From Maribacter orientalis (GTDB taxonomy: Bacteria; Bacteroidota; Bacteroidia; Flavobacteriales; Flavobacteriaceae), in contig NZ_FNZN01000004.1 of assembly GCF_900109345.1 (NCBI RefSeq), positions 186,001 to 250,000 of the forward strand: a stretch of 64,000 bases of DNA, read 5' to 3'. This document shows positions 34,797 through 42,512 of this stretch, one piece after another. Position 1 is the stretch's first letter, and the number at the start of each line of letters is the position of its first letter. Under the pieces are notes generated by a model, which was not told the origin of the DNA, ran no database searches, and saw only the letters and a list, made by a program, of their open reading frames with translations. The translations under genes and the position numbers were made by a program.

Positions 34797-35351
34797 TTAC
34801 CTTTCAATCCGAATTTTAGTATTAACCACCTTTAAGAATACATTCATATCCTTCCAAACATATCGAGTCTTTTGAAAAACGGTATCTCCAATATCATTGG
34901 CCTCTACAGTCTCTAAAGATTTACCTCCTATTCGGTCATAAAAAGAAATTGCTGCATAATTGGTATTCAAAACCCACAAGTAAAAACCATTCTTATAGTT
35001 TCTACCATTAATTTCTTGAGCGAGTTTACCCATCAATTTTGTGCCGATTCCTTTTCCTTTGGCAGCATCACTTACATGAAGATTATCTAAATAGGTGCCA
35101 TAAATAGCGCTCTCCTTAAAATAGGAACAAATGAACCCCAACAATTGCCCATTTTCCTCAGCAATAACTATATGCTGATTCTCTTTTGGATTATTGAAAC
35201 GTTCATGCCAAACGGTTAACCGATCATCTAAAACCTCATTATCCAAAAATTTATCACTAAATGAACCTCGGTAATTCTGTTGCCAACTCTGAGCATGCAA
35301 ATTTGCAATACGGTCGACATCTGTGCTTTTTGCCTCTCGAAAGACCAACAT
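34797..35351 (-). CDS. GNAT family N-acetyltransferase
   Basis: This 184-residue protein has the GNAT acetyl-CoA loop DAAKGKGIGTKLMGKL near residues 95-110. The preceding beta-4 strand reads AIYGTYLDNLHVS, and a C-terminal motif reads LWVLNTNYAAISFYDRIGGK. The acceptor is unknown. It lies 5 nt downstream of the Dabb-type gene, so they are likely co-transcribed. Confidence 0.88.
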   Translation of the reverse strand: MLVFREAKSTDVDRIANLHAQSWQQNYRGSFSDKFLDNEVLDDRLTVWHERFNNPKENQHIVIAEENGQLLGFICSYFKESAIYGTYLDNLHVSDAAKGKGIGTKLMGKLAQEINGRNYKNGFYLWVLNTNYAAISFYDRIGGKSLETVEANDIGDTVFQKTRYVWKDMNVFLKVVNTKIRIER

Positions 35352-35356
35352 GGTTC

Positions 35357-35752
35357 TTAGATACTGGTAGAATCGTAAACGATTACTCTAGTCCACAAAT
35401 TTTCAGATTCCGAAATAAATAATTTATGAGGTGCTTCATCTTGATATGCTTGCTGAGATTCTGCTGAATCAAAAGACAAAATCAAAGAATACGTAAAAGA
35501 GCCATCAACAACATCTCTACTTGCTCTTGGTGGTGTACCTATAAACTTTGTTTTTGCATAACCCGAGTTATCTAAAAACTTCTTTAATGAGGTTTCAAAA
35601 GCTGCGCGATCTGCTGCATTATCTGGATTTTTCAACCAAAAAAATACGGTATGGGAAAAATTGGAGTCGAATTCTTTCATTTCTTTATCATTTTGAGCAA
35701 AAATGCTGCTAGTCATTAGTGTTATTACAAGAATACAAATTATGTTTTTCAT
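35357..35752 (-). CDS. Secreted Dabb (stress-response A/B barrel) domain protein
   Basis: This 131-residue protein has a signal peptide (KNIICILVITLMTSSIFAQ). The Dabb fold is seen in FSHTVFFWLKNPDNAADRAAFETSLKKFL, GTPPRASRDVVDGSFTYSLILSFDS and YQDEAPHKLFI. Dabb proteins are small ferredoxin-like dimers. A periplasmic form with this pattern is common in Bacteroidetes but lacks a defined role. Confidence 0.85.
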   Translation of the reverse strand: MKNIICILVITLMTSSIFAQNDKEMKEFDSNFSHTVFFWLKNPDNAADRAAFETSLKKFLDNSGYAKTKFIGTPPRASRDVVDGSFTYSLILSFDSAESQQAYQDEAPHKLFISESENLWTRVIVYDSTSI

Positions 35753-35769
35753 TTTTAAATTTTATTTGT

Positions 35770-36396
35770 TTAACGTTGGTTCTCTAATTTTTCTATTTGT
35801 TGTTGTGGTATTTTTAGCGCTGTATAATCTAGCTTCCACCCAATGGTTTCCACAATTTTTTCCATTATTAATACGGTTTGTAAAGCCTCTTTACGAGCGG
35901 TATCCATTAAACCGCTTTCAGGAATTTTTTCACGAATATGTTTTTTCGCCTCTGCATTTAATTTCGTCAAATCATCCGGCACGAAAAAATTAAAAAACCC
36001 ACTCTTAATATCATAAAACTCCAATTCTGGCTCTATACTCAACACCTCTGGTTGAGGAAAATTATCCAATACAATTAGTTTTCTTTCTTCATCAGCATGC
36101 ATCATCAACTTGCTAAGATCATATCCAATATGGGCCTTTGCCTTTATAACGACCAAAGCTTTTTTCTTACTGCTTACCAAGCTCATAAACTCCTTTACAT
36201 TCTCGTACTTGTAGATTTCAGCAAAATCTCCTTCAACGGATATCAGCTTACATACACTTCTCATTTTCTCTAAAAGCACGGTAGACTGATGTGTAGTAAT
36301 CTCTTTGGTTTTCTTACCCCTAAAAAATGTAAAAACCCAATACGTACCTATAGCACCTAAGAGCAACCCAAGAAACGTATCAAAAACATTATCCAT
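35770..36396 (-). CDS. DUF4230 membrane-anchored protein
   Basis: This 208-residue protein has one N-terminal helix (FLGLLLGAIGTYWVFTFF) and a DUF4230-type domain: LLEKMRSVCKLISVEGDFAEIYKYEN, KKALVVIKAKAHIGYDLSKL, VLSIEPELEFYDIKSGFFNFF, and a helical end (TARKEALQTVLIMEKIVETIGW). The family is of unknown function. Its start overlaps the end of the DUF4260 gene by 8 nt, which points to translational coupling. Confidence 0.88.
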   Translation of the reverse strand: MDNVFDTFLGLLLGAIGTYWVFTFFRGKKTKEITTHQSTVLLEKMRSVCKLISVEGDFAEIYKYENVKEFMSLVSSKKKALVVIKAKAHIGYDLSKLMMHADEERKLIVLDNFPQPEVLSIEPELEFYDIKSGFFNFFVPDDLTKLNAEAKKHIREKIPESGLMDTARKEALQTVLIMEKIVETIGWKLDYTALKIPQQQIEKLENQR

Positions 36397-36748
36397 TTTT
36401 CCCTCCTATTTCACCTAAATGAGTAAACTTAAACCCTTTATCATATTTAAGTCCGTAGCCAAAGATACGGTCCATAGCTATATGTATAAAAAGAATTGTT
36501 CCTATTAATTCAACTATAGGCAACATAAAATAGGCACCTACGAAATACAATAGTATAGCTACAGCCCTATGATGAACTATATTATAACACATTGCACCAA
36601 TCTTGGGTCCCGCTAGATAGCCCAACATCGATACATCGGGAGTTAATATCAACACAGGTAACCACCACCATTGATAACCCAATAGGCCAAACATAAATAT
36701 ACCAAGACCCATTAAGGCAACTTCTTCTAATTTCAATACATTTTTCAT
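36389..36748 (-). CDS. DUF4260 membrane protein
   Basis: This 119-residue protein matches DUF4260: LEEVALMGLGIFMFGLLGYQWWW, TPDVSMLGYLAGPKIGAMCYNIVHH and AMDRIFGYGLKYDKGFKFTHLGEIG. Three to four membrane segments are visible. The family is of unknown function. It lies between the cyclase-family gene (2 nt gap) and DUF4230 (8-nt overlap). Confidence 0.9.
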   Translation of the reverse strand: MKNVLKLEEVALMGLGIFMFGLLGYQWWWLPVLILTPDVSMLGYLAGPKIGAMCYNIVHHRAVAILLYFVGAYFMLPIVELIGTILFIHIAMDRIFGYGLKYDKGFKFTHLGEIGGKNG

Positions 36749-36750
36749 GA

Positions 36751-37497
36751 TTATTCTATTTTATATAGTACTGGTCTACTTGGGCTTGCATCGTTTTCAA
36801 ATGGGGCTACTTGAAGATTTAAAAAATAGCTTCCATCGGCGATAGCATCCTTCACATAGATAAATTCTGTTATTGTTGCACTTAATCGTACCTCACCACT
36901 AAAATTCCAAAATGCTTTGTGTGCTAATAACTGCCCATCATCTTTTTCTTTATCCACAGATGGCAAATCAACTAACAGATGCTCTACATCCAATTCTTTA
37001 ATATAATCCATTGCTTCCTCTAAAATGTAAGGAGGATTGGTATTAGAATATTGTCTGTTTAATTTGGTTTCAGAGTTCGGCATCGTGCGAATTACTAAAG
37101 CCTTAGGAACTTTATCTTCTAACAGCTTTTTTAGCTGATTCTTAGTAATGACCAAATCACCGTTCTCTTCTGAAGGAGCTATAGTAATAACCTCAGCTAA
37201 AAAGAAAAACTGATGTAAATTCCGATTTATAGATTGATGTACTTCTGATATATGCCCTACACATTCCGTATGCGTACCATGTGAATGTGGATTGAACCAA
37301 ATATCATAAAAATTTGTACTTGAGCCTGCCGAAATACTACCTATAAAATCACCATCGGTATGTGGTGAAATTTTGGGGGCATCGATATACCAGGCATTTA
37401 CATTTTCTTTAGTGCCACTAACCGCAATCGAAATATCTAACGGTTTCGAAAGGTCTATGTGGTATTCTTTGGTTTTGTAGGATATGGTGGTCTTCAT
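36751..37497 (-). CDS. Cyclase family protein (kynurenine formamidase-like)
   Basis: This 248-residue protein has the metal-binding motif HSHGTHTECVGHISE, a close variant of the HxGTHxDxPxH signature of the cyclase/kynurenine formamidase family, and a C-terminal VEHLLVDLPSVDKEKDDG. The family hydrolyses amide or ester bonds in aromatic metabolites. Glu replaces Asp in the signature. The true substrate is unknown, as no tryptophan pathway genes lie nearby. Confidence 0.82.
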   Translation of the reverse strand: MKTTISYKTKEYHIDLSKPLDISIAVSGTKENVNAWYIDAPKISPHTDGDFIGSISAGSSTNFYDIWFNPHSHGTHTECVGHISEVHQSINRNLHQFFFLAEVITIAPSEENGDLVITKNQLKKLLEDKVPKALVIRTMPNSETKLNRQYSNTNPPYILEEAMDYIKELDVEHLLVDLPSVDKEKDDGQLLAHKAFWNFSGEVRLSATITEFIYVKDAIADGSYFLNLQVAPFENDASPSRPVLYKIE

Positions 37498-37625
37498 TTT
37501 ACTACTGTCAATACGTGTGCAGTTGAATGGTTGATTAAACGTTGTATTTTGAATTAAGAAAATTACAACTTTTTAAACGGTTCAAGTAATGTTATTCGAA
37601 TCTAAAAGGTTTCTTATTCCCACAC

Positions 37626-38759
37626 TTATTTTAGATTGACCATAAACAAATCAGCTGCAATGCCGTCTGCTAAAAACATGCCTTTTTTGGTTGTTCTAAG
37701 TGTTTCATCATCTACAAATAAAAGATGTTCTTCAATAAATTTTTCGGCTTGTAATATCGCATATTCCTTAAACTTTGGGCCGAATTCGGTTGCGATTCTA
37801 CTTAAAGATACTCCCCAAATAGTTCTAAGGCCCGTCATTATATATTCGTTGTATTTATCAGTAGCGGATAGCACTTCCACCTCCATAGGAACGATATCTT
37901 GCTCAATCGATTTAATATACTTCGGATTGTTATTTATGTTCCACCCCCTGCGTACACCATCAAAAGAATGTGCAGACGGACCAATACCTATATATTTTTT
38001 CTGCTGCCAATACGCGGAATTATTTTTTGAGTAATAACCAGGTTTTCCAAAGTTGGAGATTTCATAGCAATCAAATCCCGCACCCAAAAGTGTTTCGTTC
38101 AAGAGGTTAAAATGCTCTTGTGCTTCTTCATCACTGGCCGGTGAAACCAATCCTTTTTCCACAAATTTGGCAAGGGCCGTTTTGGGCTCTACGGTTAATG
38201 CATAACTAGATATGTGCGGAATTCCGTATCCAAGCGCTTTATCAATATTTTCTTTCCAACGCGCTAAACTCATGTTGGGCATTCCATAAATTAAATCAAT
38301 GGAAATATTATCGAAATGTTGCCTTGCCAACTGCAAACTTTTTTCTGCCTCTGCAGCATTATGTGCCCTATTCATCAGTTTTAAATCCTCCTCAAAAAAC
38401 GATTGAATACCGATACTTAATCGGTTTATAGAACTCGTTGCCAATTGCACTATTTTCTCTTCGGATAAATCATCAGGATTCGCCTCTAAGGTGATTTCAG
38501 GAGTATCGACAACAGTATAATTCGCACGAACCGCATTCAATATTTGCCCTATTTCATCCGTTTGCAAAACAGATGGTGTACCACCACCAAAATAAATTGT
38601 CGCTACAGTTTCTCCTTCAAACTCCGCCCTACGCAATTCTAGCTCCTTACATAACGCGTTCACCATTGCCTCTTTCTTCCCCATCGAGGTAGAAAAATGA
38701 AAGTCACAATAATGACAAGCTTGTTTGCAAAATGGAATGTGGATGTATATTCCGCTCAT
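37626..38759 (-). CDS. hemW: HemW, radical SAM heme chaperone
   Basis: This 377-residue radical SAM protein has the cluster motif C-x3-C-x2-C in PFCKQACHYCDFHF, then YFGGGTPSVL, LEANPDDLS, INRLSIGIQSF, LNRAHN-like MNRAHNAAEA, and SIDLIYGMPNMS. The CYCDF ending and short C-terminus fit HemW rather than true oxygen-independent coproporphyrinogen oxidase. It starts 5 nt after the end of the four-helix-bundle cassette, whose terminal repeat therefore occupies its upstream region. Confidence 0.92.
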   Translation of the reverse strand: MSGIYIHIPFCKQACHYCDFHFSTSMGKKEAMVNALCKELELRRAEFEGETVATIYFGGGTPSVLQTDEIGQILNAVRANYTVVDTPEITLEANPDDLSEEKIVQLATSSINRLSIGIQSFFEEDLKLMNRAHNAAEAEKSLQLARQHFDNISIDLIYGMPNMSLARWKENIDKALGYGIPHISSYALTVEPKTALAKFVEKGLVSPASDEEAQEHFNLLNETLLGAGFDCYEISNFGKPGYYSKNNSAYWQQKKYIGIGPSAHSFDGVRRGWNINNNPKYIKSIEQDIVPMEVEVLSATDKYNEYIMTGLRTIWGVSLSRIATEFGPKFKEYAILQAEKFIEEHLLFVDDETLRTTKKGMFLADGIAADLFMVNLK

Positions 38760-38764
38760 TTTTT

Positions 38765-38797
38765 TAGTTTTCAGTAATCAGTTGCAGTTGACAGTAA
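38765..38797 (+). repeat. Left terminal inverted repeat of the S23 cassette
   Basis: It begins TAGTTTTCAGTAATCAGTTG and carries TAGT/CAGT units starting at 38765, 38772, 38779, 38785 and 38792. It ends 1 nt before the S23 stop codon. Confidence 0.85.
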
Positions 38798-38798
38798 A

Positions 38799-39164
38799 TT
38801 ACTCTGAACCAAATTTTGTTGGGTTATTAATCATATAATTTAAAAGCTTACCTACTTCTTCACTATCGCTTTTAAACTCATCAAAAGTATCTTGGTCAAG
38901 ATACTCACACTTTAACGCAAATTCAAGCCATGTTTGTGTTTCTGAATTTTCCGCATCACTATCGGTCAACTTACTTATAAAATGTTTAGGAAATCTTCTT
39001 TTGCGATAAGCTTCTGCAATATTTGCACTGACACTTCTTGACGAACGTCGCATTTGGTCAGTCAAAGAATACTTTTCTTCTGTTGGAAAAGACTTTGAGA
39101 TATGAAAAATCTTCATAGCTAGTGTAAAAGACCTTTTATAAGCCAATAAATCTTGAAAATGCAT
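38799..39164 (-). CDS. Four-helix-bundle protein (S23 / 23S rRNA intervening-sequence protein family)
   Basis: This 121-residue all-helical protein has the family core: LLAYKRSFTLAMKIFHISKSFPTEEKYSLTDQMRRSSRSVSANIAEAYRKR. The ending is TWLEFALKCEYLDQDTFDEF, LLNYMIN. Free-standing copies are very common in Bacteroidetes. A structural relative, Avd, is the accessory protein of diversity-generating retroelements. No function is proven for free-standing copies. Here the gene fills a cassette bounded by inverted ACTG-unit repeats. Confidence 0.93.
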   Translation of the reverse strand: MHFQDLLAYKRSFTLAMKIFHISKSFPTEEKYSLTDQMRRSSRSVSANIAEAYRKRRFPKHFISKLTDSDAENSETQTWLEFALKCEYLDQDTFDEFKSDSEEVGKLLNYMINNPTKFGSE

Positions 39165-39176
39165 ATGATATTTATT

Positions 39177-39240
39177 ACTATTTACTAATACTGCTAACTG
39201 AACACTGTTACTGCCTACTGAAACTGATTACTGAAAACTA
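39177..39240 (-). repeat. ACTG/CAGT unit array and right terminal inverted repeat
   Basis: Ten ACT(G/A) units start at 39177, 39184, 39190, 39197, 39204, 39210, 39217, 39223, 39230 and 39237, with spacing 7,6,7,7,6,7,6,7,7. The last 33 nt (39208-39240) are the inverted repeat of 38765-38797. The array forms the leader of the S23 gene, and its last unit overlaps the ruvC stop. Confidence 0.85.
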
Positions 39241-39792
39241 CTTTTTCACCCGTTTCTCGTTTTGTTTCACAAAAGCATCCCAGCCAGTATAACTTTTACC
39301 AACCTCAACTCTACCCTCGTTATAAAAATGACATACGGCAGCCGCTAGACCATCGGTGCTATCCAGGTTTTGCGGTAACGTTTTTAATCCTAATACACTT
39401 TGCAGCATTTTTGCCACTTGTTCTTTACTGGCGTTTCCATTACCGGTAATCGCCATTTTAATTTTTTTAGGAAGGTACTCAGTAATTGGGATTTGTCGTG
39501 AAAGTCCCGCAGCCATGGCTACACCCTGAGCTCTGCCTAATTTAAGCATCGACTGTACGTTCTTACCAAAAAATGGCGCTTCAATAGCTATTTCATCGGG
39601 ATGATAGGTGTCAATTAACTCAATCGTACGCTCAAAAATGAGCTTTAATTTTGTGTATGGGTCATTATATTTTTGAAGTAGCAGTTCGTTCATTTGAATA
39701 AACTCCATTTTTTTACCCACTACTTTAATGAGTCCGAAACCCATTATAGTTGTACCAGGGTCAATACCCAATATAATTTTCTCGTTCGCCAA
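39238..39792 (-). CDS. ruvC: Crossover junction endodeoxyribonuclease RuvC
   Basis: This 184-residue Holliday-junction resolvase has its catalytic acids visible: D11 (LGIDPGT), E71 (AIEAPFFGKN), and D144/D147 (NLDSTDGLAAAVCH). The motif VQSMLKLGRAQGVAMAA is typical. The C-terminal tail is basic. The stop codon TAG lies inside the terminal repeat of the adjacent S23 cassette, so the original 3' end may have been altered slightly. It lies 5 nt downstream of the lipoprotein gene. Confidence 0.95.
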   Translation of the reverse strand: MANEKIILGIDPGTTIMGFGLIKVVGKKMEFIQMNELLLQKYNDPYTKLKLIFERTIELIDTYHPDEIAIEAPFFGKNVQSMLKLGRAQGVAMAAGLSRQIPITEYLPKKIKMAITGNGNASKEQVAKMLQSVLGLKTLPQNLDSTDGLAAAVCHFYNEGRVEVGKSYTGWDAFVKQNEKRVKK

Positions 39793-39797
39793 AATGT

Positions 39798-40277
39798 TTA
39801 GTTTGTATTTAATTGAACAGGTATACGGTATTTGGTGTTCACCGGAATCCCCCTTTTTAAAGCGGGTGCAAGTTTAGGAAGATTCTTTAAGCTTTGGGTA
39901 ATGACACCATCAAATTCTGGCATTTGTTTCAATACCCAAGCATCTTTTTCTATGTCGGTGACATGGATTCTACCTATTGTATCGATTACAAAAATAACGG
40001 AGACAGTCTCACTTTCGGTATTGGAAAGCGTAAACTCAAAATCGTATAAGGTTTCCTGAAAATGAGTAATCAATGTTTCTTCAAAGCATGATTTCTGTTC
40101 AGCTTTGGTAGCTGCTTCATCACAGGTGTAGAAAAAGGGATAAGAGTCAACACTATTCCAATCTATATGACGCAATTCTTCATTTATAAGCTCTTGAGTT
40201 CGTTTTTGTTTTGATTCAAAGAACGAACAAGAACTTACCAGTATACATAAAAGAAAATATACAACTCGTTTCATCAC
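39798..40277 (-). CDS. Lipoprotein with TonB C-terminal-like domain
   Basis: This 159-residue protein has a lipoprotein signal (VVYFLLCILVSSC, lipidated Cys near residue 17). The mature part contains FFYTCDEAATKAEQKSCFEETLITHFQ, VIFVIDTIGRIHVTDIE and LPKLAPALKRGIPVNTKYRIPVQL. These align by eye with the repeats in the M56 protein encoded next upstream (PGCE, DKxxCF, RLPKMxPxxxxGxxVxxPYSIPxxFKL). It is probably a diverged duplicate of those TonB-C-like units. Start could be Met2. Confidence 0.72.
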   Translation of the reverse strand: MMKRVVYFLLCILVSSCSFFESKQKRTQELINEELRHIDWNSVDSYPFFYTCDEAATKAEQKSCFEETLITHFQETLYDFEFTLSNTESETVSVIFVIDTIGRIHVTDIEKDAWVLKQMPEFDGVITQSLKNLPKLAPALKRGIPVNTKYRIPVQLNTN

Positions 40278-40365
40278 ACCTGTTCTACGGGTGAAATTAC
40301 GATTTTTTTGAGGAGTTGCTTAAACAAATAAGTGGTCGAAACGCATATTGACTTTGTTTAATGTT

Positions 40366-42009
40366 CTATTGCAATTTAAAAGTAACCGGAATAGAATAAG
40401 GTACATTCACTGGCTTACCTTCATTTTTACCGGGAATCATATTAGGCAATCGCTTAATGATTCGCTCCACCTCATCTTCCAATAATTTATCTGGTCCACG
40501 CATTTTAATGTTTTCAATTACTCCTTCCGTAGTGATCATAAACATAGTGCTTACTCTACCTTCAATATTTGCGTCTTGTGCAGCCTTAGGATAATTAAAG
40601 TTCTTACCAATATGTAATTGTATCTTGTCATTAAAACAAGCCCTTTTATCTGCAGCATCTTCACAGCCTGGGAAAATTGGGACTTCATCTACAACTGCGA
40701 AAGGTACTTCACTTTTATTTTCAGAATCATTATTTGAAACTTTTGACGAGTTTAAATAATCCAATTTAAATACTATTGGAATTGAGTAAGGTATACCGAC
40801 CTCTTTTCCTTGATGTTTTGCTGGTTGCATTTTTGGTAGTCTTTTAATAATCCGTTCAACTTCACCTTCCAACAATGGGTCTGGTCCTCTCATCTTTAGA
40901 TTGTCAACATTTCCATATTCATCAATCGTAAACATAACGTTTACCCTTCCTTCAATACCCGCCTCAAAAGCTTGCTCGGGGTAAGAAAAATTTTTACTGA
41001 TATGTTGTTGCATCATTTCATTAAAACAAGCCTTTTTATCCGTAACATTTTCACACCCTGGAAATACTGGTACGTGCTCTACGTTAGAGAAATATATTTC
41101 AGTACCAGATTTTAAACTTGTTTCATTTATTGATTCACTATATTCATTCTTTGATACTACCTCACAAGAACTGTAAAGCAACATTCCCAATACCATAGGA
41201 ATTAATAGCAAATACTTTAACTGCCAGACTTTTTTTGATTTTGATTTTTGTAACATGACGATTCGTTTTTTGATTAATGATTTTGTAAAAAATTGATTGA
41301 TGAATGATATATGCTCGGTTTGAAAAACTTGCGATAATAACTGCTGATATTGTTCAGATTTGTCTTCCTTGGCTACATGAGCATCTGCGATAAATTCGTG
41401 CAATTCTGAAATTCGATTTTGATACACATATACTAAAGGATTGAACCATGCGATAATTCGCATCAATTCAAAGAATAATAGATCCCAAGTATGACCTTGT
41501 TTTATATGTACCAACTCATGTGCAATAATGGTATCATGTTTCATTTTTAGCACCTTGTCACCGATAAATATGGATTTAAAAAATGAAAAGGCGTTGCTGC
41601 TATTTGTTATGATTACTTGTGTGAAATTTGGAAATTGAACCTGCTCACCTCGCTTTTTTAACAGATATAATTGCCTGATTTTTAAACTAAAAAACAACAA
41701 TGCTACTATCATTCCGCCATATAGAACACCCTCTTGCCAAGTTACATTCCACAAAGTTACATCCTTGCTATTTACCACAACTTCGGCATTTTGTAGTCCC
41801 CATAAATACTCAGGATATGCGGCAAAAGTCTGCGGTACTTTTTGTTTAAATGCTTCTATTTTTACCCAGGGTAAAATCAAAGACAATACAAACGTACCAA
41901 GCAAATAAACCCTGCTCCATTGAAAAAAAGTTTCTCTCTTTAGAAAAAAGTCATAAATACCCAAGAATAGTAATTGAAAGGCAATACACTCCAATATATA
42001 TTGTATCAT
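40366..42009 (-). CDS. M56 (BlaR1-like) metallopeptidase with two TonB-C-like domains
   Basis: This 547-residue protein has membrane helices near 5-22, 35-52, 98-115 and 266-282. The zinc motif is H164-E-L-V-H168 in IIAHELVHIKQGHTWDLLFF, with HEFIADA as third ligand. The periplasmic part has two near-identical units at 313-417 and 443-547, exactly 130 residues apart. Each has a PGCE...DKxxCFN Cys pair and ends PYSIPxxFKL, like the TonB C-terminal fold. Its start overlaps the blaI stop by 4 nt, indicating translational coupling. Confidence 0.87.
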   Translation of the reverse strand: MIQYILECIAFQLLFLGIYDFFLKRETFFQWSRVYLLGTFVLSLILPWVKIEAFKQKVPQTFAAYPEYLWGLQNAEVVVNSKDVTLWNVTWQEGVLYGGMIVALLFFSLKIRQLYLLKKRGEQVQFPNFTQVIITNSSNAFSFFKSIFIGDKVLKMKHDTIIAHELVHIKQGHTWDLLFFELMRIIAWFNPLVYVYQNRISELHEFIADAHVAKEDKSEQYQQLLSQVFQTEHISFINQFFTKSLIKKRIVMLQKSKSKKVWQLKYLLLIPMVLGMLLYSSCEVVSKNEYSESINETSLKSGTEIYFSNVEHVPVFPGCENVTDKKACFNEMMQQHISKNFSYPEQAFEAGIEGRVNVMFTIDEYGNVDNLKMRGPDPLLEGEVERIIKRLPKMQPAKHQGKEVGIPYSIPIVFKLDYLNSSKVSNNDSENKSEVPFAVVDEVPIFPGCEDAADKRACFNDKIQLHIGKNFNYPKAAQDANIEGRVSTMFMITTEGVIENIKMRGPDKLLEDEVERIIKRLPNMIPGKNEGKPVNVPYSIPVTFKLQ

Positions 42010-42368
42010 GGCTTTTCTTTTTTAATTTCATTCAATACCGATTCCAATTCAGACAAGCTCATATCATTTTTCTTCATAAAAAAGGACACCATACTTTTAA
42101 ACGAACCTTGAAAATAACCATCTACCAGTTTATTAATAGATTGATTGCTGTAATCGGCCTTTTGTACCAACGGAAAATACAAATACCCTTTTCCCTCTTG
42201 CTCGTGATCTACAAAGCCTTTACTTTCAAGAATACGCACTATGGTAGAAACTGTATTGTACGCCGGTTTTGGTTCAGGTAATTTTTCTATAACTGCTGCA
42301 ACATTACATTTTTGCAATTGCCATACAACTTGCATGATCTCTTCTTCGGCTTTTGTTAACTGTTTCAT
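42006..42368 (-). CDS. BlaI/MecI/CopY family transcriptional repressor
   Basis: This 120-residue winged-helix protein starts MKQLTKAEEEIMQVVWQLQKCNVAAVIEKLPEPKPAYNTVSTIVRILESKGFVDHEQEGKGYLYFPLV. That is the standard DNA-binding half, with a C-terminal helical part (VSFFMKKNDMSLSELESVLNEIKKE). It is coupled to the M56 gene. A triple operator of a different sequence from that of the 19.9-kb BlaI gene lies upstream, so the two systems are probably insulated. Confidence 0.93.
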   Translation of the reverse strand: MKQLTKAEEEIMQVVWQLQKCNVAAVIEKLPEPKPAYNTVSTIVRILESKGFVDHEQEGKGYLYFPLVQKADYSNQSINKLVDGYFQGSFKSMVSFFMKKNDMSLSELESVLNEIKKEKP

Positions 42369-42371
42369 TCA

Positions 42372-42433
42372 ACTAATCTTTTAGTTTGATATTCAAATAT
42401 AACTAAATATTTAGTTTAAACTAATTTTTTAGT
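42372..42433 (-). promoter_or_regulatory. Triple operator over the second blaI promoter
   Basis: Three palindromes of the form ACTAA-n4-TTAGT lie at 42372-42385, 42402-42415 and 42420-42433. A minus-strand TATATTTG box (42394-42401) sits between the first and second. The blaI ATG is 3 nt from the first copy. Confidence 0.72.
42394..42401 (-). promoter_or_regulatory. -7 promoter box of the second blaI gene (TATATTTG)
   Basis: This minus-strand TAnnTTTG match lies 25 nt upstream of the ATG and directly abuts an operator palindrome. Confidence 0.5.
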
Positions 42434-42512
42434 TACAAAAAATAATATTCGTTGATTCTCCTGTAACTTTAGAGACCTATCTTAGTCTAACACGAAACAA
42501 TTACTTTAAACA

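Larger units (their letters stand above)
38765..39240. mobile_element. Putative S23 four-helix-bundle cassette with 33-bp terminal inverted repeats
   Basis: The whole spacer between ruvC and hemW is a 476-bp block. It has imperfect inverted ends (30 of 33 positions match; the first 19 are exact) around one ORF. Both ends consist of CAGT/ACTG units with spacing 7,7,6,7 counted inward. The distal end supplies the TAG stop codon of ruvC. No transposase is present, so mobilisation would need a factor in trans. Target-site duplication is not clear because both flanks are T-runs. Confidence 0.6.

Noticed and set aside
38765-39240. 23S rRNA intervening sequence
   Set aside because: The S23 gene lies between protein genes, with no rRNA sequence on either side.
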